From positions 4,578,501-4,642,500 of the forward strand of contig NC_021149.1 in assembly GCF_000380335.1 (NCBI RefSeq): a DNA stretch of 64,000 nt, given 5' to 3'. Shown in pieces: positions 26,559 through 37,052 of this stretch; position 1 is the first letter of the stretch, and each line of letters begins with the position of its first letter. Source of the DNA: Azotobacter vinelandii CA. GTDB lineage: Bacteria > Pseudomonadota > Gammaproteobacteria > Pseudomonadales > Pseudomonadaceae. Both the position numbers and the translations under genes were made by a program. The notes under the pieces were generated by a model. It searched no databases, was not told the DNA's origin, and saw only the letters and a program-made list of their open reading frames with translations.

Positions 26559-26613
26559 GCTCGGTTTTCACGACCCGCCCGGCGCACTGCCCCTCCGCGG
26601 CCAAGAGCAGACC

Positions 26614-28353
26614 ATGAAAGACACGATTCGCCAGCTGATCCAGCAAGCCCTGACCCGCCTGACCGACGACGGCGTGCTCCCCGCGGGTCTGACGCCGGCG
26701 ATCCAGGTGGAAAACACCAAGGACAAGAGCCACGGCGACTTCGCCAGCAACATCGCCATGATGCTGGCCAAGCCGGCCGGCCTGAAGCCACGCCAACTGG
26801 CCGAAAAGCTGGTCGCCGCACTGCCGGCCGACGCCTCGGTCAGCAAGGTGGAAATCGCCGGTCCCGGCTTTCTCAACTTCTTTCAGAACAGCGACGCCCT
26901 GGCCCGGCGCCTGGAGGTCGCGCTGGCCGACGAGCGTCTCGGCGTGCGCAAGCATGGCGACCTGCAGCGGGTGGTGGTCGACCTGTCCTCGCCCAACCTG
27001 GCCAAGGAGATGCACGTCGGCCACTTGCGTTCGACCATCATCGGCGACGCCGTGGCGCGGGTGCTGGAATTCCTCGGCGACGTCGTGATCCGCCAGAACC
27101 ACGTCGGCGACTGGGGCACCCAGTTCGGCATGCTGCTGGCCCACCTGGAGGAAAAGCCCGCCTCCGCCGAGAGCGAACTGGCCGACCTCGAACAGTTCTA
27201 TCGTGCCGCGAAGAAGCGCTTCGACGAATCCGAGGCCTTCGCCGACCGCGCCCGCGAACTGGTGGTCCGGCTGCAGGCCGGCGAGCCGGAATGCCTGCGC
27301 CTGTGGCAGCGCTTCAACGCGATATCCCTGTCGCACTGCCAGGAAGTCTACGAACGCCTCGGCGTACGCCTGACCCCGGACGATATTCGTGGCGAGAGCG
27401 CCTACAACGACGAGTTGCCGGGCATCGTCCAGGCCCTGCGCGACAAGGGCCTGCTGACCGAGAGCGAGGGCGCCCAGTGCGTGTTCCTCGACGAATTCAG
27501 GAATGCCGAAGGCAATCCGCTGCCGGTGATCGTGCAGAAGGCCGGCGGCGGCTATCTCTACGCCACCACCGACCTGGCCTCGATGCGCTACCGCAGCCAA
27601 GTGCTCAAGGCCGACCGCGTGCTCTATTTCGTCGACCAGCGCCAGGCCCTGCACTTCCAGATGACCTTCGCGGTGGCCCGCCGCGCCGGCTTCGTGCGCG
27701 ACGACACGGCGCTCGAGCACATGGGCTTCGGTACCATGAACGGCGCCGACGGCCGTCCCTTCAAGACCCGCGATGGCGGCACGGTGAAGCTGATCGACCT
27801 GCTCGACGAGGCCGAGCAGCGCGCCTACGCCCTGGTCAAGGGCAAGAATCCGGAGCTGCCCGAGGAAGAACTGCGCCACATCGCCCGCGCCGTGGGCATC
27901 GGCGCGGTGAAGTACGCCGACCTGTCCAAGCACCGCACCAGCGACTACAGCTTCAACTTCGAACTGATGCTGAGCTTCGAGGGCAACACCGCGCCCTATC
28001 TGCTCTATGCCTACACCCGCGTGGCCAGCGTGTTCCGCAAGCTGGGCAGGGAAATCGACGAGATCGACGGCAGCCCGGCTCCCGAAGCCGGGCAGGAGCT
28101 GGCGCTGGCCGCCCGGCTGGCGCAGTTCGGCGAGGTGCTCGGCAACGTCGCCGAGAAGGGCCTGCCACACCTGCTCTGCGCCTACCTTTACGATCTGGCC
28201 GGCTTGTTCTCCAGCTTCTACGAAAATTGCCCGATCCTCACCGCCGATACGCCGGCCCGCCAGCAGAGCCGCCTGCTGCTGGCCGCGCTGACCGGCCGCA
28301 CCCTCCGGCAGGGCCTGGAACTGCTCGGCCTGGAACCCCTGGAACGCATGTAA
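26614..28353 (+). CDS. argS: Arginyl-tRNA synthetase
   Basis: A 579-residue class I synthetase that charges tRNA-Arg. The N-terminal additional domain ([13 protein letters not shown] to about 115) is followed by the HIGH-type signature HVGH (134-137) in [31 protein letters not shown]-like [18 protein letters not shown] replaces a canonical KMSK loop, as is normal for this family. The DALR anticodon-binding C-terminus ends in LEPLERM. Start chosen at MKDTIRQ, since longer readings give a low-complexity leader that overlaps the promoter. Confidence 0.97.
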   Translation: MKDTIRQLIQQALTRLTDDGVLPAGLTPAIQVENTKDKSHGDFASNIAMMLAKPAGLKPRQLAEKLVAALPADASVSKVEIAGPGFLNFFQNSDALARRLEVALADERLGVRKHGDLQRVVVDLSSPNLAKEMHVGHLRSTIIGDAVARVLEFLGDVVIRQNHVGDWGTQFGMLLAHLEEKPASAESELADLEQFYRAAKKRFDESEAFADRARELVVRLQAGEPECLRLWQRFNAISLSHCQEVYERLGVRLTPDDIRGESAYNDELPGIVQALRDKGLLTESEGAQCVFLDEFRNAEGNPLPVIVQKAGGGYLYATTDLASMRYRSQVLKADRVLYFVDQRQALHFQMTFAVARRAGFVRDDTALEHMGFGTMNGADGRPFKTRDGGTVKLIDLLDEAEQRAYALVKGKNPELPEEELRHIARAVGIGAVKYADLSKHRTSDYSFNFELMLSFEGNTAPYLLYAYTRVASVFRKLGREIDEIDGSPAPEAGQELALAARLAQFGEVLGNVAEKGLPHLLCAYLYDLAGLFSSFYENCPILTADTPARQQSRLLLAALTGRTLRQGLELLGLEPLERM

Positions 28354-28374
28354 GTAAAGGGACTTACCCCCAGC

Positions 28375-29169
28375 ATGGCAAAGAACAACGCCCCCAAGCG
28401 CGGCGCCAGCCGCACCCCGCCGCCGCGCCAGCGGGAAATACCGAGCTGGCTCTGGCTCGCCTGCGGCCTGGCCGTCGGCGGCTTCGCGATGTTTCTGACC
28501 AAGCTCGAGCCGGGCAGCGATGCCATCAAGCGCAGCACCGCCGAGCAGCCAGCCAAGTCGGTGCAGCAGCCGCCGAGCAAACCCAAGTACGACTTCTATA
28601 CCCTGCTACCCGAGTCGGAGGTCGTGGTACCGCCGACCGCACAGCAACAGCAGGTGCAGGTGCCGCCGCCGAAACCGGCACAACCGCCGCAGACGGCACA
28701 ACAGCAACCGCCGGTACAGCCAGCGCAACAGCCGCAGCCAGCGCAGCAGGTGCCGCCTGCGCAACAGACCGCACAGACGCAAGCCCCGCCCCAGCGCCCG
28801 GCTCCGCCGCCCCAGCAGCCGAAGCTGACGCCGGCCCAGGACGCCGCCCGCGCGGAAGCCCTGCTCAACGGCCGCACGCCTCCGGTCGTCACCGCCAAGC
28901 CGCCGGCCCTGGCCAAGTCCGCACCGACCACCCAGTACTACCTGCAGGCCGGCTCCTTCCGCAACAAGGCCGATGCCGAGGATGCCCGGGCGCGCATCGC
29001 CCTGCTCGGCCAGAGCGTGCGCGTCGAGGTAGGTACCGTGCGCGGCGAGACCTGGCACCGCGTGGTGACCGGTCCCTTCAGCAGCCGCCAGCAACTGGAG
29101 CAGGCCCAGAAGCAACTGGCCGGCGACGGCTTCCGCAACGTGATGGCCCGGCAGCGCCAGACGCCCTGA
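28375..29169 (+). CDS. FtsN-like SPOR-domain cell-division protein
   Basis: A 264-residue bitopic membrane protein. A basic cytoplasmic tail ([20 protein letters not shown]) leads to a transmembrane helix at about 25-42. A very Gln/Pro-rich periplasmic linker (about 85-150) is followed by a C-terminal SPOR domain (about 183-258, [20 protein letters not shown]) that binds septal glycan. The layout and the place between argS and hslV match the FtsN-type protein of pseudomonads. The essential FtsN segment that activates FtsWI is too short to identify here, so I leave the symbol blank. It starts 21 bp after argS and is likely co-transcribed. Confidence 0.88.
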   Translation: MAKNNAPKRGASRTPPPRQREIPSWLWLACGLAVGGFAMFLTKLEPGSDAIKRSTAEQPAKSVQQPPSKPKYDFYTLLPESEVVVPPTAQQQQVQVPPPKPAQPPQTAQQQPPVQPAQQPQPAQQVPPAQQTAQTQAPPQRPAPPPQQPKLTPAQDAARAEALLNGRTPPVVTAKPPALAKSAPTTQYYLQAGSFRNKADAEDARARIALLGQSVRVEVGTVRGETWHRVVTGPFSSRQQLEQAQKQLAGDGFRNVMARQRQTP

Positions 29170-29174
29170 GCTCC

Positions 29175-29201
29175 CGGCAGGCCGTCCACCGCGGCCTGCC
29201 G
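29175..29201 (+). terminator. Terminator-like hairpin before hslVU
   Basis: CGGCAGGCCG and CGGCCTGCCG form a perfect 10-bp stem with a 7-nt loop just after the SPOR gene. There is no T tract, so it may be only partly effective. Confidence 0.55.
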
Positions 29202-29208
29202 CCTCCCC

Positions 29209-29237
29209 GTTGAAATTCCGCCGTCCCTGCCCCATAT
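29209..29237 (+). promoter_or_regulatory. Sigma-32 (RpoH) heat-shock promoter of hslVU
   Basis: GTTGAAA (29209-29215), 14 bp, then CCCCATAT (29230-29237) is a near-perfect match to the CTTGAAA-N(12-15)-CCCCATNT heat-shock consensus. It is about 48 bp before the hslV start. Confidence 0.85.
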
Positions 29238-29284
29238 ATAGGTCCCACCGGGCATTTCCGCCCCGCAGCGTGGAGACCACTCCC

Positions 29285-29812
29285 TTGACCACCATCGTTT
29301 CAGTCCGCCGCCAAGGCAAAGTCGTCATGGGCGGCGACGGCCAGGTTTCCCTCGGCAACACCGTGATGAAGGGCAACGCGAAGAAAGTCCGCCGCCTCTA
29401 TCACGGCCAGGTGCTGGCCGGCTTCGCCGGCGCCACGGCGGACGCCTTCACCCTCTTCGAACGTTTCGAGGGCCAGTTGGAGAAACACCAGGGCCACCTG
29501 GTCCGCGCCGCCGTCGAACTGGCCAAGGACTGGCGTACCGAGCGCTCGCTGAGCCGCCTGGAGGCCATGCTGGCGGTGGCCAACAAGGACGCCTCGCTGA
29601 TCATCACCGGCAACGGCGACGTGGTCGAACCCGAGGAAGGCCTGATCGCCATGGGCTCGGGCGGCCCCTACGCGCAGGCCGCGGCGAAAGCGCTGCTGCT
29701 GCATACCGGTCTGTCGGCCCGCGAGGTCGCCGAAACCGCCCTGAACATCGCCGGCAGCATCTGCGTCTTCACCAACCAGAACCTGACCATCGAGGAATTG
29801 GACCTCGACTGA
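29285..29812 (+). CDS. hslV: ATP-dependent protease proteolytic subunit HslV
   Basis: A 175-residue Ntn-hydrolase that forms the double-hexamer core of the HslUV proteasome-like protease. The TTG start gives (M)TTIVSVRR, so that removal of Met exposes the catalytic threonine. GGDGQVSLG, the lysine in GNAKKVRRL, and [12 protein letters not shown] are family hallmarks. A longer in-frame reading from 29210 would run through the heat-shock promoter and block Thr exposure, so the TTG is favoured. Operon with hslU, 101 bp downstream. Confidence 0.96.
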   Translation: MTTIVSVRRQGKVVMGGDGQVSLGNTVMKGNAKKVRRLYHGQVLAGFAGATADAFTLFERFEGQLEKHQGHLVRAAVELAKDWRTERSLSRLEAMLAVANKDASLIITGNGDVVEPEEGLIAMGSGGPYAQAAAKALLLHTGLSAREVAETALNIAGSICVFTNQNLTIEELDLD

Positions 29813-29913
29813 GGCCCCCGATGCATCCGGCCGCAGCTCCGTGGCCGGCGAACAGAACGCCGCGGCGGACGGTCCCAGACCCGATGCCCCACCGCATGAA
29901 GCGAGTCTTACCC

Positions 29914-31254
29914 ATGTCCATGACGCCCCGCGAAATCGTCCACGAACTCAACCGCCACATCGTCGGCCAGGAAGATGCCAAGCGCGCCGTCGCCATCGCC
30001 CTGCGCAACCGCTGGCGGCGCATGCAACTGCCGGCCGAGCTGCGCGCCGAGGTCACGCCGAAGAACATCCTGATGATCGGCCCGACCGGCGTCGGCAAGA
30101 CCGAGATCGCCCGCCGCCTGGCACGCTTGGCGAACGCCCCGTTCATCAAGGTAGAGGCGACCAAGTTCACCGAGGTGGGCTATGTCGGCCGTGACGTGGA
30201 ATCCATCATCCGCGACCTGGCCGACGCGGCGGTGAAGATGATGCGCGAGCAGGAGATCCAGCGGGTGCGCCACCGCGCCGAGGACGCCGCCGAGGACCGC
30301 ATCCTCGACGCCCTGCTGCCGCCGGCGCGTCAGGGCTTCGGCGACGAACCGATCGCCCGCGAGGACTCGAACACCCGCCAGTTGTTCCGCAAGCGCCTGC
30401 GCGAGGGCCAGTTGGACGACAAGGAAATCGACATCGAGATCACCGAAACGCCCAGCGGCGTGGAGATCATGGCTCCACCCGGCATGGAGGAAATGACCAG
30501 CCAGTTGCAGAACCTGTTCTCCAGCATGGGCAAGGGCCGCAAGAAGACCCACAAGCTGAAGGTCAAGGATGCGCTCAAACTGGTCCGCGACGAGGAAGCC
30601 GCCCGCCTGGTCAACGAGGAGGAACTGAAGGCCCGTGCCCTGGAATCGGTCGAGCAGAACGGCATCGTCTTCATCGACGAGATCGACAAGGTGGCCAAGC
30701 GTGCCAACGTCGGCGGCGCCGACGTCTCTCGCGAGGGCGTGCAGCGCGACCTGCTACCGCTGATCGAGGGCTGCACGGTGAACACCAAGCTGGGCATGGT
30801 CAAGACCGACCACATCCTGTTCATCGCCTCTGGCGCCTTCCATCTCGCCAAGCCCAGCGATCTGGTGCCGGAACTGCAGGGCCGCCTGCCGATCCGCGTC
30901 GAACTCAAGGCGTTGACGCCCGAGGACTTCGAACGCATCCTCACCGAACCCCACGCCTCGCTGACCGAACAGTACCGCGAGCTGCTGAAGACCGAAGGAC
31001 TGAACATCCAGTTCGCCGCCGACGGCATCAAGCGCATCGCCGAAATCGCCTGGCAGGTCAACGAGAAGACCGAGAACATCGGCGCCCGCCGCCTGCACAC
31101 CCTGCTCGAGCGCCTGCTGGAGGAAGTCTCGTTCAGCGCCGGCGACCTGGCCGCCGACCACAGCGGCCAGCCGATCGTGATCGACGCCGCCTACGTCAAC
31201 AACCACCTCGGCGAACTGGCCCAGGACGAGGATCTGTCGCGCTACATTTTGTAG
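29914..31254 (+). CDS. hslU: HslUV unfoldase ATPase subunit HslU
   Basis: A 446-residue AAA+ unfoldase that feeds substrates to HslV. Walker A is GPTGVGKT (56-63), the pore loop GYVGRD is at 89-94, and Walker B is IVFIDEID (251-258). The I-domain lies between about 110 and 240, with arginine finger and sensor motifs in [11 protein letters not shown] and [12 protein letters not shown]. The C-terminus LSRYIL is the tail that docks into HslV. Start MSMTPREIV matches the pseudomonad proteins I recall. Confidence 0.98.
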   Translation: MSMTPREIVHELNRHIVGQEDAKRAVAIALRNRWRRMQLPAELRAEVTPKNILMIGPTGVGKTEIARRLARLANAPFIKVEATKFTEVGYVGRDVESIIRDLADAAVKMMREQEIQRVRHRAEDAAEDRILDALLPPARQGFGDEPIAREDSNTRQLFRKRLREGQLDDKEIDIEITETPSGVEIMAPPGMEEMTSQLQNLFSSMGKGRKKTHKLKVKDALKLVRDEEAARLVNEEELKARALESVEQNGIVFIDEIDKVAKRANVGGADVSREGVQRDLLPLIEGCTVNTKLGMVKTDHILFIASGAFHLAKPSDLVPELQGRLPIRVELKALTPEDFERILTEPHASLTEQYRELLKTEGLNIQFAADGIKRIAEIAWQVNEKTENIGARRLHTLLERLLEEVSFSAGDLAADHSGQPIVIDAAYVNNHLGELAQDEDLSRYIL

Positions 31255-31287
31255 ATGATCTTCCCGTGGCCGCAGGGTGGATGGCCA

Positions 31288-31321
31288 GCCCGTGGAAAAC
31301 CGCGCAGCGTTTTCCACGGGC
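31288..31321. other. Strong hairpin after hslU
   Basis: GCCCGTGGAAAAC and GTTTTCCACGGGC form a perfect 13-bp stem with an 8-nt loop, 34 bp past the hslU stop. No T run follows, so it may stabilise the hslVU message or act with Rho. Confidence 0.6.
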
Positions 31322-31395
31322 CCATCGCGTGGGCAAGGCCGAGCCGTTACCCAGCCCACGACCTTGCCGCCGCCTTCTCCAGCGGAGCCCCGACG

Positions 31396-31770
31396 ATGCG
31401 CATGCCCACCGCCATCAAGCTGCACAAAGCCTCGAAGACCCTCGAACTGCACTACGCCCCCGACGAGCGCTACTGCCTCGACGCCGAATTCCTCCGCGTG
31501 CATTCGCCCTCGGCGGAAGTGCGCGGCCACGGCAATCCCGTGCTGCAGCACGGCAAGCTCGGCGTCGGCCTGAGCGGCGTCGAGCCGGTCGGCCAGTACG
31601 CACTCAAGCTGATCTTCGACGACGGCCACGACAGCGGCCTCTACAGCTGGGACTACCTCTACCGGCTGGCCTGCGACCACGACCGCCTGTGGGCCGAGTA
31701 CCTGGCCGAACTGGAGCGCGCCGGCAAGTCCCGCGACCCCCACGAATCGGTGGTCCGCCTGATGCTCTGA
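31396..31770 (+). CDS. DUF971 (GBBH-like N-terminal domain) protein
   Basis: A 124-residue protein of the DUF971 family, which resembles the N-terminal domain of gamma-butyrobetaine hydroxylase. It contains IKLHKASKTLELHYAPDERY, LRVHSPSAEVRGHG and the C-terminal SGLYSWDYLYRLACDHDRLW. Homologues are often encoded near iron-sulfur or ubiquinone genes, but the function is not established. GGAG lies 9 nt before the ATG at 31396. It follows hslVU and precedes ubiE; no pha genes lie between. Confidence 0.88.
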   Translation: MRMPTAIKLHKASKTLELHYAPDERYCLDAEFLRVHSPSAEVRGHGNPVLQHGKLGVGLSGVEPVGQYALKLIFDDGHDSGLYSWDYLYRLACDHDRLWAEYLAELERAGKSRDPHESVVRLML

Positions 31771-31784
31771 GCCGGGTACTCCGC

Positions 31785-31813
31785 AAGACAAACCCGACCG
31801 CCAGCATTAGAAT
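31785..31813 (+). promoter_or_regulatory. Candidate ubiE promoter
   Basis: AAGACA-N17-TAGAAT ends 29 bp before the ubiE ATG. The -10 is good and the -35 is moderate. Confidence 0.5.
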
Positions 31814-31842
31814 GGCCGGCACATTTTTCCGGTGCCAGCGAC

Positions 31843-32604
31843 ATGAACGATCCGCGCAAGACCGAATCCACCACCCATTTCGGCTACCAGAGCGTCCCGG
31901 AAAGCCAGAAGGCGCGGAAGGTCGCCGAAGTGTTCCACTCGGTGGCGGCCAAGTACGACCTGATGAACGACGTGCTCTCCGGCGGCCTGCACCGCCTGTG
32001 GAAACGATTCACCATCGAGCTGTCCGGCGTGCGCCGGGGCAACCGGGTGCTGGACATCGCCGGCGGCACCGGCGACCTGACCCTGCAGTTCTCCCGCCTG
32101 GTCGGCGAGAGCGGCGAGGTGCTGCTGGCCGACATCAACGACTCCATGCTCAAGGTCGGCCGCGACCGCCTGCTCGACAGGGGCGTGGCCGGCAACGTGC
32201 GCTTCGTCCAGGCCGACGCCGAGAAGCTGCCGTTCCCCGACAACCACTTCGATGTGATCACCATCGCCTTCGGCCTGCGCAACGTCACCCGCAAGGAAGA
32301 CGCCCTGCGTTCCATGCTGCGGGTGCTGAAGCCGGGCGGCCGTCTGCTGGTGCTGGAATTCTCCAAGCCCTCCAACGCCCTGCTCGGCAAGGTCTACGAC
32401 GCTTACTCCTTCGCCTTCATGCCGCTGGCCGGCAAGCTGATCACCAACGACGCCGACAGCTACCGCTACCTGGCCGAGTCGATCCGCATGCACCCGGACC
32501 AGGAAACCCTCAAGAGCATGATGGCCGGCGCCGGCTTCGAGCGCGTCACCTACCACAACATGACCGGCGGCATCGTCGCCCTGCACCGCGGTCTCAAGCC
32601 TTGA
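31843..32604 (+). CDS. ubiE: Ubiquinone/menaquinone C-methyltransferase UbiE
   Basis: A 253-residue SAM-dependent methyltransferase that C-methylates the quinone ring. [23 protein letters not shown] and [18 protein letters not shown] are UbiE signatures; SAM motif I is [12 protein letters not shown], and [18 protein letters not shown] and [12 protein letters not shown] follow. Its TGA overlaps the ubiJ ATG by one base, so the two are coupled. First gene of the ubi-his-tat run. Confidence 0.97.
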   Translation: MNDPRKTESTTHFGYQSVPESQKARKVAEVFHSVAAKYDLMNDVLSGGLHRLWKRFTIELSGVRRGNRVLDIAGGTGDLTLQFSRLVGESGEVLLADINDSMLKVGRDRLLDRGVAGNVRFVQADAEKLPFPDNHFDVITIAFGLRNVTRKEDALRSMLRVLKPGGRLLVLEFSKPSNALLGKVYDAYSFAFMPLAGKLITNDADSYRYLAESIRMHPDQETLKSMMAGAGFERVTYHNMTGGIVALHRGLKP

Positions 32605-33227
32605 TGCTCGGCACAGCCCTGCTCGCGGGCGCGGAACACGGCCTCAACCGCCTGCTGCGCCTGGACGCCACCGCCCTGCCGCGCCTGGCCCGGCTGGCCG
32701 GGTGTGTGCTCGCCGTACACTGCACGGCGCCCGAGCTGCATTTCCATATCCTGCCGAATGCCGACGGCCTACGCCTGGCCGGCAACTGGCAGGGCGAGGC
32801 CGACTGCACCCTGCACGCGCCCGCCGCGAGCCTGCTGCGCCTGGCCGCCAGCCGGCAGAAAACCGCCGTCCTGCACAGCCCCGAAGTCAGCCTGGAAGGC
32901 GACAGCAGCAGCCTGCTGGCACTCGCCGGAATCCTCCAGGATCTCGAGCTGGACTGGGAATACGAGCTGTCGCGCTGGCTCGGCCCGGTGGTCACCCAGT
33001 TGCTCGCCGGCAGCCTGCGGCACAGCGCGCACTGGGGCGGACAGAGCCTCGCCAGCCTGCGCCAGAACCTGGCCGACTACCTCGGCGAAGAGTCGAATAC
33101 CCTGGTCGGCCGCCACGAAGCCGAGGCCCGTTTCGCCGAAGTCGACGACCTCCGCCTGGCCACGGACCGCCTCGAGGCGCGCATCGCCCGCCTCACCCAC
33201 CCACAGGAATCCAGCGACAACGCATGA
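32604..33227 (+). CDS. ubiJ: Ubiquinone biosynthesis accessory factor UbiJ
   Basis: A 207-residue protein with an SCP2 lipid-binding fold in the N-terminal half ([20 protein letters not shown]) and a helical, likely coiled-coil C-terminus ([18 protein letters not shown]). In E. coli UbiJ binds quinone intermediates and organises the Ubi complex with UbiK. Position between ubiE and ubiB is conserved and decisive for the call. ATG overlaps the ubiE stop and its TGA overlaps the ubiB ATG. Confidence 0.92.
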   Translation: MLGTALLAGAEHGLNRLLRLDATALPRLARLAGCVLAVHCTAPELHFHILPNADGLRLAGNWQGEADCTLHAPAASLLRLAASRQKTAVLHSPEVSLEGDSSSLLALAGILQDLELDWEYELSRWLGPVVTQLLAGSLRHSAHWGGQSLASLRQNLADYLGEESNTLVGRHEAEARFAEVDDLRLATDRLEARIARLTHPQESSDNA

Positions 33228-34837
33228 AGCTTCTCGCCGTCCGCCGTCTGCTGCGCATCCAGAGCGTCGTCGTCCGCTATCGCCTCGACGACCTGCTGTT
33301 CGACCAGCCGCTGCTGCCCTGGTGGCTGCGCGCACTGGGCTACCTCTTGCCCTGGCGCTGGCTCCCGCGCCGGCGGAGCGAGCAGCCGCGCGCCGTCCGG
33401 TTGCGCCTGGCCCTGCAGGATCTCGGGCCGATCTTCATCAAGTTCGGGCAGATCCTCTCGACCCGCCGCGACCTGCTGCCGGAGGACATCGCCGACGAGC
33501 TGACCTGGCTGCAGGACCGCGTGCCGCCCTTCAATCCGCAACAGTCCGTGGCGCTGATCGAGGAGCAGTTGGGTGCCAGGGTCGACGAGGCGTTCGCCCG
33601 CTTCGACAGCGAGCCGCTGGCCTCGGCCTCGGTCGCCCAGGTGCACGCGGCGCAACTGAAGACCGGTGAGGAAGTGGTGGTCAAGGTCGTCCGCCCCGGC
33701 CTCAAGGCGGTGATCCGCCAGGACCTGGCCTGGCTCTACCTGTTCGCCCGACTGGCCGAGCGGGCCTCCACCGAGGCCCGCCGCCTGCATCTGGTGGACG
33801 TGGTCAGCGACTACGAGAAGACCATCTACGACGAACTCGACCTGCTTCGCGAGGCAGCCAACGCCAGCCAGCTCAAGCGCAACTTCGAAGGCTCGCCGCT
33901 GCTCTACGTGCCGCAGATCTACTGGGACTGGTGCCGCCCCAAAGTGCTGGTGATGGAACGCATCTACGGCGTGCCGGTGACCGACCTGGCCGCCCTCGTC
34001 GACCAGGGCACCGATCTCAAGCTGCTCGCCGAGCGCGGCGTGGAAATCTTCTTCACCCAGGTGTTCCGCGACAGCTTCTTCCATGCCGACATGCACCCCG
34101 GCAACATCTTCGTCAGCACCCGCCAGCCCTGGGACCCGCAGTACATCGCCATCGACTGCGGCATCGTCGGCAGCCTGACGCCGCAGGACCAGGACTATCT
34201 GGCGCGCAACCTGCTGGCCTTCTTCAAGCGCGACTACCGCAAGGTCGCGCAGTTGCACATCGACTCCGGCTGGGTGCCGGCCGACACCCAGGTCAACGAA
34301 TTCGAGGCGGCGATCCGTACCGTCTGCGAGCCGATCTTCGAGAAGCCGCTGAAGGACATCTCCTTCGGCCAGTTGCTGCTGCGCCTGTTCCAGACCGCCC
34401 GGCGCTTCAACATGGAGGTCCAGCCGCAACTGGTGCTGCTGCAGAAGACCCTGCTCAACATCGAGGGGCTCGGCCGCCAGCTCTATCCGGAGCTGGACCT
34501 GTGGACCACCGCAAAGCCCTTCCTCGAACGCTGGATGCGCAAGCGCATGAGCCCGAAGGCCATGCTCGACAATCTGCAGGGCCAGCTCGAACAGTTGCCG
34601 CATCTGGCGCAGATGACCCGCACGGCGCTGGAAGACATTTCCCGTCCGGCGTGGGACACGCGCAAGCGCGAGCGGCACGACCACCACCTCCTGCGCCTGC
34701 TCGGCGCCGCCCTGCTGGCCGGCGGCGTGCTGCTCGCCCTCCAGACGCCGCCGACCAGTGCGAATGCCTGGCCGAGCTGGCTGATGCTCGCCAGCGGCCT
34801 CTACCTGCTGGTAGGTCGCCGGCGCCTTTCCGATTGA
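33224..34837 (+). CDS. ubiB: Ubiquinone biosynthesis kinase-like protein UbiB
   Basis: A 537-residue atypical kinase/ATPase of the UbiB/ADCK family that supports coenzyme Q synthesis at the membrane. The KxGQ motif is KFGQ (73-76) in [15 protein letters not shown]; the Ala-rich nucleotide loop is ASASVAQVH (133-141). [12 protein letters not shown] is the catalytic loop and AIDCGIVG the DFG equivalent. Two hydrophobic helices near the C-terminus ([15 protein letters not shown] and [13 protein letters not shown]) anchor it. It overlaps ubiJ by four bases. Confidence 0.97.
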   Translation: MKLLAVRRLLRIQSVVVRYRLDDLLFDQPLLPWWLRALGYLLPWRWLPRRRSEQPRAVRLRLALQDLGPIFIKFGQILSTRRDLLPEDIADELTWLQDRVPPFNPQQSVALIEEQLGARVDEAFARFDSEPLASASVAQVHAAQLKTGEEVVVKVVRPGLKAVIRQDLAWLYLFARLAERASTEARRLHLVDVVSDYEKTIYDELDLLREAANASQLKRNFEGSPLLYVPQIYWDWCRPKVLVMERIYGVPVTDLAALVDQGTDLKLLAERGVEIFFTQVFRDSFFHADMHPGNIFVSTRQPWDPQYIAIDCGIVGSLTPQDQDYLARNLLAFFKRDYRKVAQLHIDSGWVPADTQVNEFEAAIRTVCEPIFEKPLKDISFGQLLLRLFQTARRFNMEVQPQLVLLQKTLLNIEGLGRQLYPELDLWTTAKPFLERWMRKRMSPKAMLDNLQGQLEQLPHLAQMTRTALEDISRPAWDTRKRERHDHHLLRLLGAALLAGGVLLALQTPPTSANAWPSWLMLASGLYLLVGRRRLSD

Positions 34838-34877
34838 CCCGGTTGTCGCGACGCCCGTGCGTCGCAACGGAGTGGAT

Positions 34878-35279
34878 ATGAAAGACTGGTTGGACGAAAT
34901 TCACTGGAACGCCGACGGCCTGGTGCCGGCCATCGCCCAGGACCACCGGACCGGGCGCATCCTGATGATGGCCTGGATGAACCGCGAGTCCCTGGCCCTG
35001 ACCGTTCGGGAAAATCGCGCCATCTACTGGTCACGCTCGCGTGGTAAGCTCTGGCGCAAGGGCGAGGAGTCCGGCCATGTGCAGAAAGTGCATGAACTGC
35101 GCCTGGACTGCGACGCCGACGTGATCATCCTGCAGGTCGAGCAACTCGGCGGGATCGCCTGCCACACCGGCCGCGAGAGCTGTTTCTACCGCGTTTTCGA
35201 AGACGGCGCCTGGAAGGTCGTCGATCCGATCCTCAAGGACCCCGACGCCATCTACCGTGCAGGACACCCTCATGAGTGA
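34878..35279 (+). CDS. hisI: Phosphoribosyl-AMP cyclohydrolase
   Basis: A 133-residue zinc enzyme that opens the purine ring of PR-AMP in histidine synthesis. [32 protein letters not shown] and the metal cysteines in [10 protein letters not shown] and [14 protein letters not shown] are all present. Start MKDWLDEI has GGAG just upstream; a GTG seven codons earlier is less likely. It overlaps hisE by 8 bases. Cyclohydrolase and pyrophosphatase are separate genes here, as in pseudomonads. Confidence 0.96.
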   Translation: MKDWLDEIHWNADGLVPAIAQDHRTGRILMMAWMNRESLALTVRENRAIYWSRSRGKLWRKGEESGHVQKVHELRLDCDADVIILQVEQLGGIACHTGRESCFYRVFEDGAWKVVDPILKDPDAIYRAGHPHE

Positions 35280-35607
35280 CACCCTCAACCAACTGGCCGA
35301 AGTGCTTGAGGCGCGCAAGAACGCCACGCCGGACAGCTCCTACGTGGCCAGCCTGTATCACAAGGGCCTGAACAAGATCCTGGAGAAGGTCGGCGAGGAA
35401 TCGGTGGAAACCATCCTCGCGGCCAAGGACGCCGCGGCCAGTGGCGACTGCAGCGAGCTGATCCACGAGACGGCCGACCTCTGGTTCCATAGCCTGGTCA
35501 TGCTCGCCGCTCTCGGCCAACACCCCCAGGCGGTGCTCGACGAACTGGACCGGCGCTTCGGCCTGTCCGGGCATGCGGAAAAGGCCGCCCGTCAACCGTC
35601 TGCCTAA
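35272..35607 (+). CDS. hisE: Phosphoribosyl-ATP pyrophosphatase
   Basis: A 111-residue all-alpha MazG-like enzyme that hydrolyses PR-ATP to PR-AMP, the substrate of HisI. The motif [18 protein letters not shown] with its acidic metal ligands, and [17 protein letters not shown], identify it. ATG at 35272 lies inside the end of hisI. Confidence 0.96.
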   Translation: MSDTLNQLAEVLEARKNATPDSSYVASLYHKGLNKILEKVGEESVETILAAKDAAASGDCSELIHETADLWFHSLVMLAALGQHPQAVLDELDRRFGLSGHAEKAARQPSA

Positions 35608-35631
35608 CCCTTTAGCTGCAAGAGGAATTTC

Positions 35632-35889
35632 ATGGGTATCTTCGACTGGAAACACTGGCTGATCATCCTCATCGTCGTCGTCCTGGTGTTCGGCACCAAG
35701 CGCCTGAAGACGCTCGGCTCCGATATCGGCGAAGCGATCAAGGGCTTTCGCAAGGCAGTGAACACCGAGGAAGGCGAGAACAGGCCCGCCGAGCCGCAGA
35801 CCGGCACCAGCGCCGGCGACACGCTGAACAAGACGCAGACCATCGAGGGCCAGGCCCAGAAGGTCGACACTCCGGTGCGCAAGGACTGA
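35632..35889 (+). CDS. tatA: Sec-independent translocase subunit TatA
   Basis: An 85-residue pore-forming subunit of the twin-arginine translocase. A short transmembrane helix (about 8-20, [18 protein letters not shown]) has the FG hinge, followed by an amphipathic helix ([19 protein letters not shown]) and a polar tail. AGAGGAA precedes the ATG. First of tatABC, 24 bp after hisE. Confidence 0.96.
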   Translation: MGIFDWKHWLIILIVVVLVFGTKRLKTLGSDIGEAIKGFRKAVNTEEGENRPAEPQTGTSAGDTLNKTQTIEGQAQKVDTPVRKD

Positions 35890-35898
35890 GTCTGCGGC

Positions 35899-36258
35899 AT
35901 GTTCGATATCGGTTTTTCCGAGTTGCTGCTGGTTGGCCTGGTTGCCCTGCTGGTGCTCGGCCCCGATCGTCTGCCGGGCGCCGCGCGCACGGCCGGCCTG
36001 TGGGTCGGTCGATTGCGGCGCAGCTTCAACACGCTCAAGAGCGAAGTGGAACGCGAGATCGGCGCCGACGAGATCCGCCGCCAACTGCATAACGAACGAA
36101 TCCTCGAGCTGGAACGGGAAATGCGGCAGAGCCTGCAGCCTCCGACCCCGCCGGCGCCGAACGCGCCGGACGACAGCTCCGCGTCCGCCCCGCAGCATGC
36201 CGCCCCGGCCGGTAGCGAACCTCCCGCCGCCCCTTCCGACAAGACGCCCAACCCATGA
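35899..36258 (+). CDS. tatB: Sec-independent translocase subunit TatB
   Basis: A 119-residue partner of TatC in the twin-arginine signal receptor. [26 protein letters not shown] is the typical TatB start, with a conserved Glu in the helix and the GP hinge; a longer amphipathic helix ([19 protein letters not shown]) and a Pro/Ala-rich tail follow. The TGA overlaps the tatC ATG. Confidence 0.96.
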   Translation: MFDIGFSELLLVGLVALLVLGPDRLPGAARTAGLWVGRLRRSFNTLKSEVEREIGADEIRRQLHNERILELEREMRQSLQPPTPPAPNAPDDSSASAPQHAAPAGSEPPAAPSDKTPNP

Positions 36259-37052
36259 CAGCCCGACCGGAAGGCGACCAGGACATGCCCCTGGTCGCGC
36301 ACCTGACCGAACTGCGCACACGCCTGCTGCGCTGCGTACTGGCAGTGTTGCTGATCTTCATCGCACTCGTTCCCTTCGCCCAGGAAATCTACACCCTGGT
36401 CTCGGCGCCGCTGCGCGCCTATCTGCCGGAGGGCGCGACCATGATCGCCACCGGCGTGGCCTCGCCGTTCCTGACCCCGTTCAAGCTGACCGCCTGGGTG
36501 GCGCTGTTTCTCAGCGTTCCGGTGATCCTGCATCAGGCCTGGGGCTTCATCGCGCCGGGGCTTTACCGGCAGGAAAAGCGCATCGCCCTGCCGTTGCTGG
36601 CTTCCAGCATCGCCCTGTTCTACATCGGCATGTCCTTCGTCTATTTCCTGGTCTTCCCGCTGATGTTCCACTTCTTCGCCAGCGTCACCCCCGAAGGCGT
36701 GGCGATGATGACCGACATCAACGAATACCTGGACTTCGTCCTCACCCTGTTCTTCGCCTTCGGCGTGGCCTTCGAGATTCCGGTGGCGACCTTCCTGATC
36801 GTCTGGATCGGCCTGGTCGACGTGGAGGCGCTGAAGAAAAGCCGCCCTTACGTGATCGTCGGCTGCTTCGTGGTCGGCATGATCCTCACGCCGCCGGATG
36901 TCTTCTCCCAGACCCTGCTGGCGGTGCCGATGTGGCTGCTGTTCGAGGTCGGCATCCTGTTCGGCGCCATGGTCCGCCGCGACGCCGGGGAAACCGGCGA
37001 CGGCACCGCCCTGGCCGGCCGTGGGCACGACGACCAGCCGCCCCGGGCATGA
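36255..37052 (+). CDS. tatC: Sec-independent translocase subunit TatC
   Basis: A 265-residue six-helix membrane protein that recognises twin-arginine signal peptides. The N-terminal [18 protein letters not shown] carries the conserved H-L-x-E-L-R signature. [33 protein letters not shown] is a family hallmark (given in parts: FLTPFKL and WGFIAPGLY). The polar C-terminus is longer than usual. It overlaps the rsmE ATG by four bases. Confidence 0.96.
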   Translation: MTARPEGDQDMPLVAHLTELRTRLLRCVLAVLLIFIALVPFAQEIYTLVSAPLRAYLPEGATMIATGVASPFLTPFKLTAWVALFLSVPVILHQAWGFIAPGLYRQEKRIALPLLASSIALFYIGMSFVYFLVFPLMFHFFASVTPEGVAMMTDINEYLDFVLTLFFAFGVAFEIPVATFLIVWIGLVDVEALKKSRPYVIVGCFVVGMILTPPDVFSQTLLAVPMWLLFEVGILFGAMVRRDAGETGDGTALAGRGHDDQPPRA

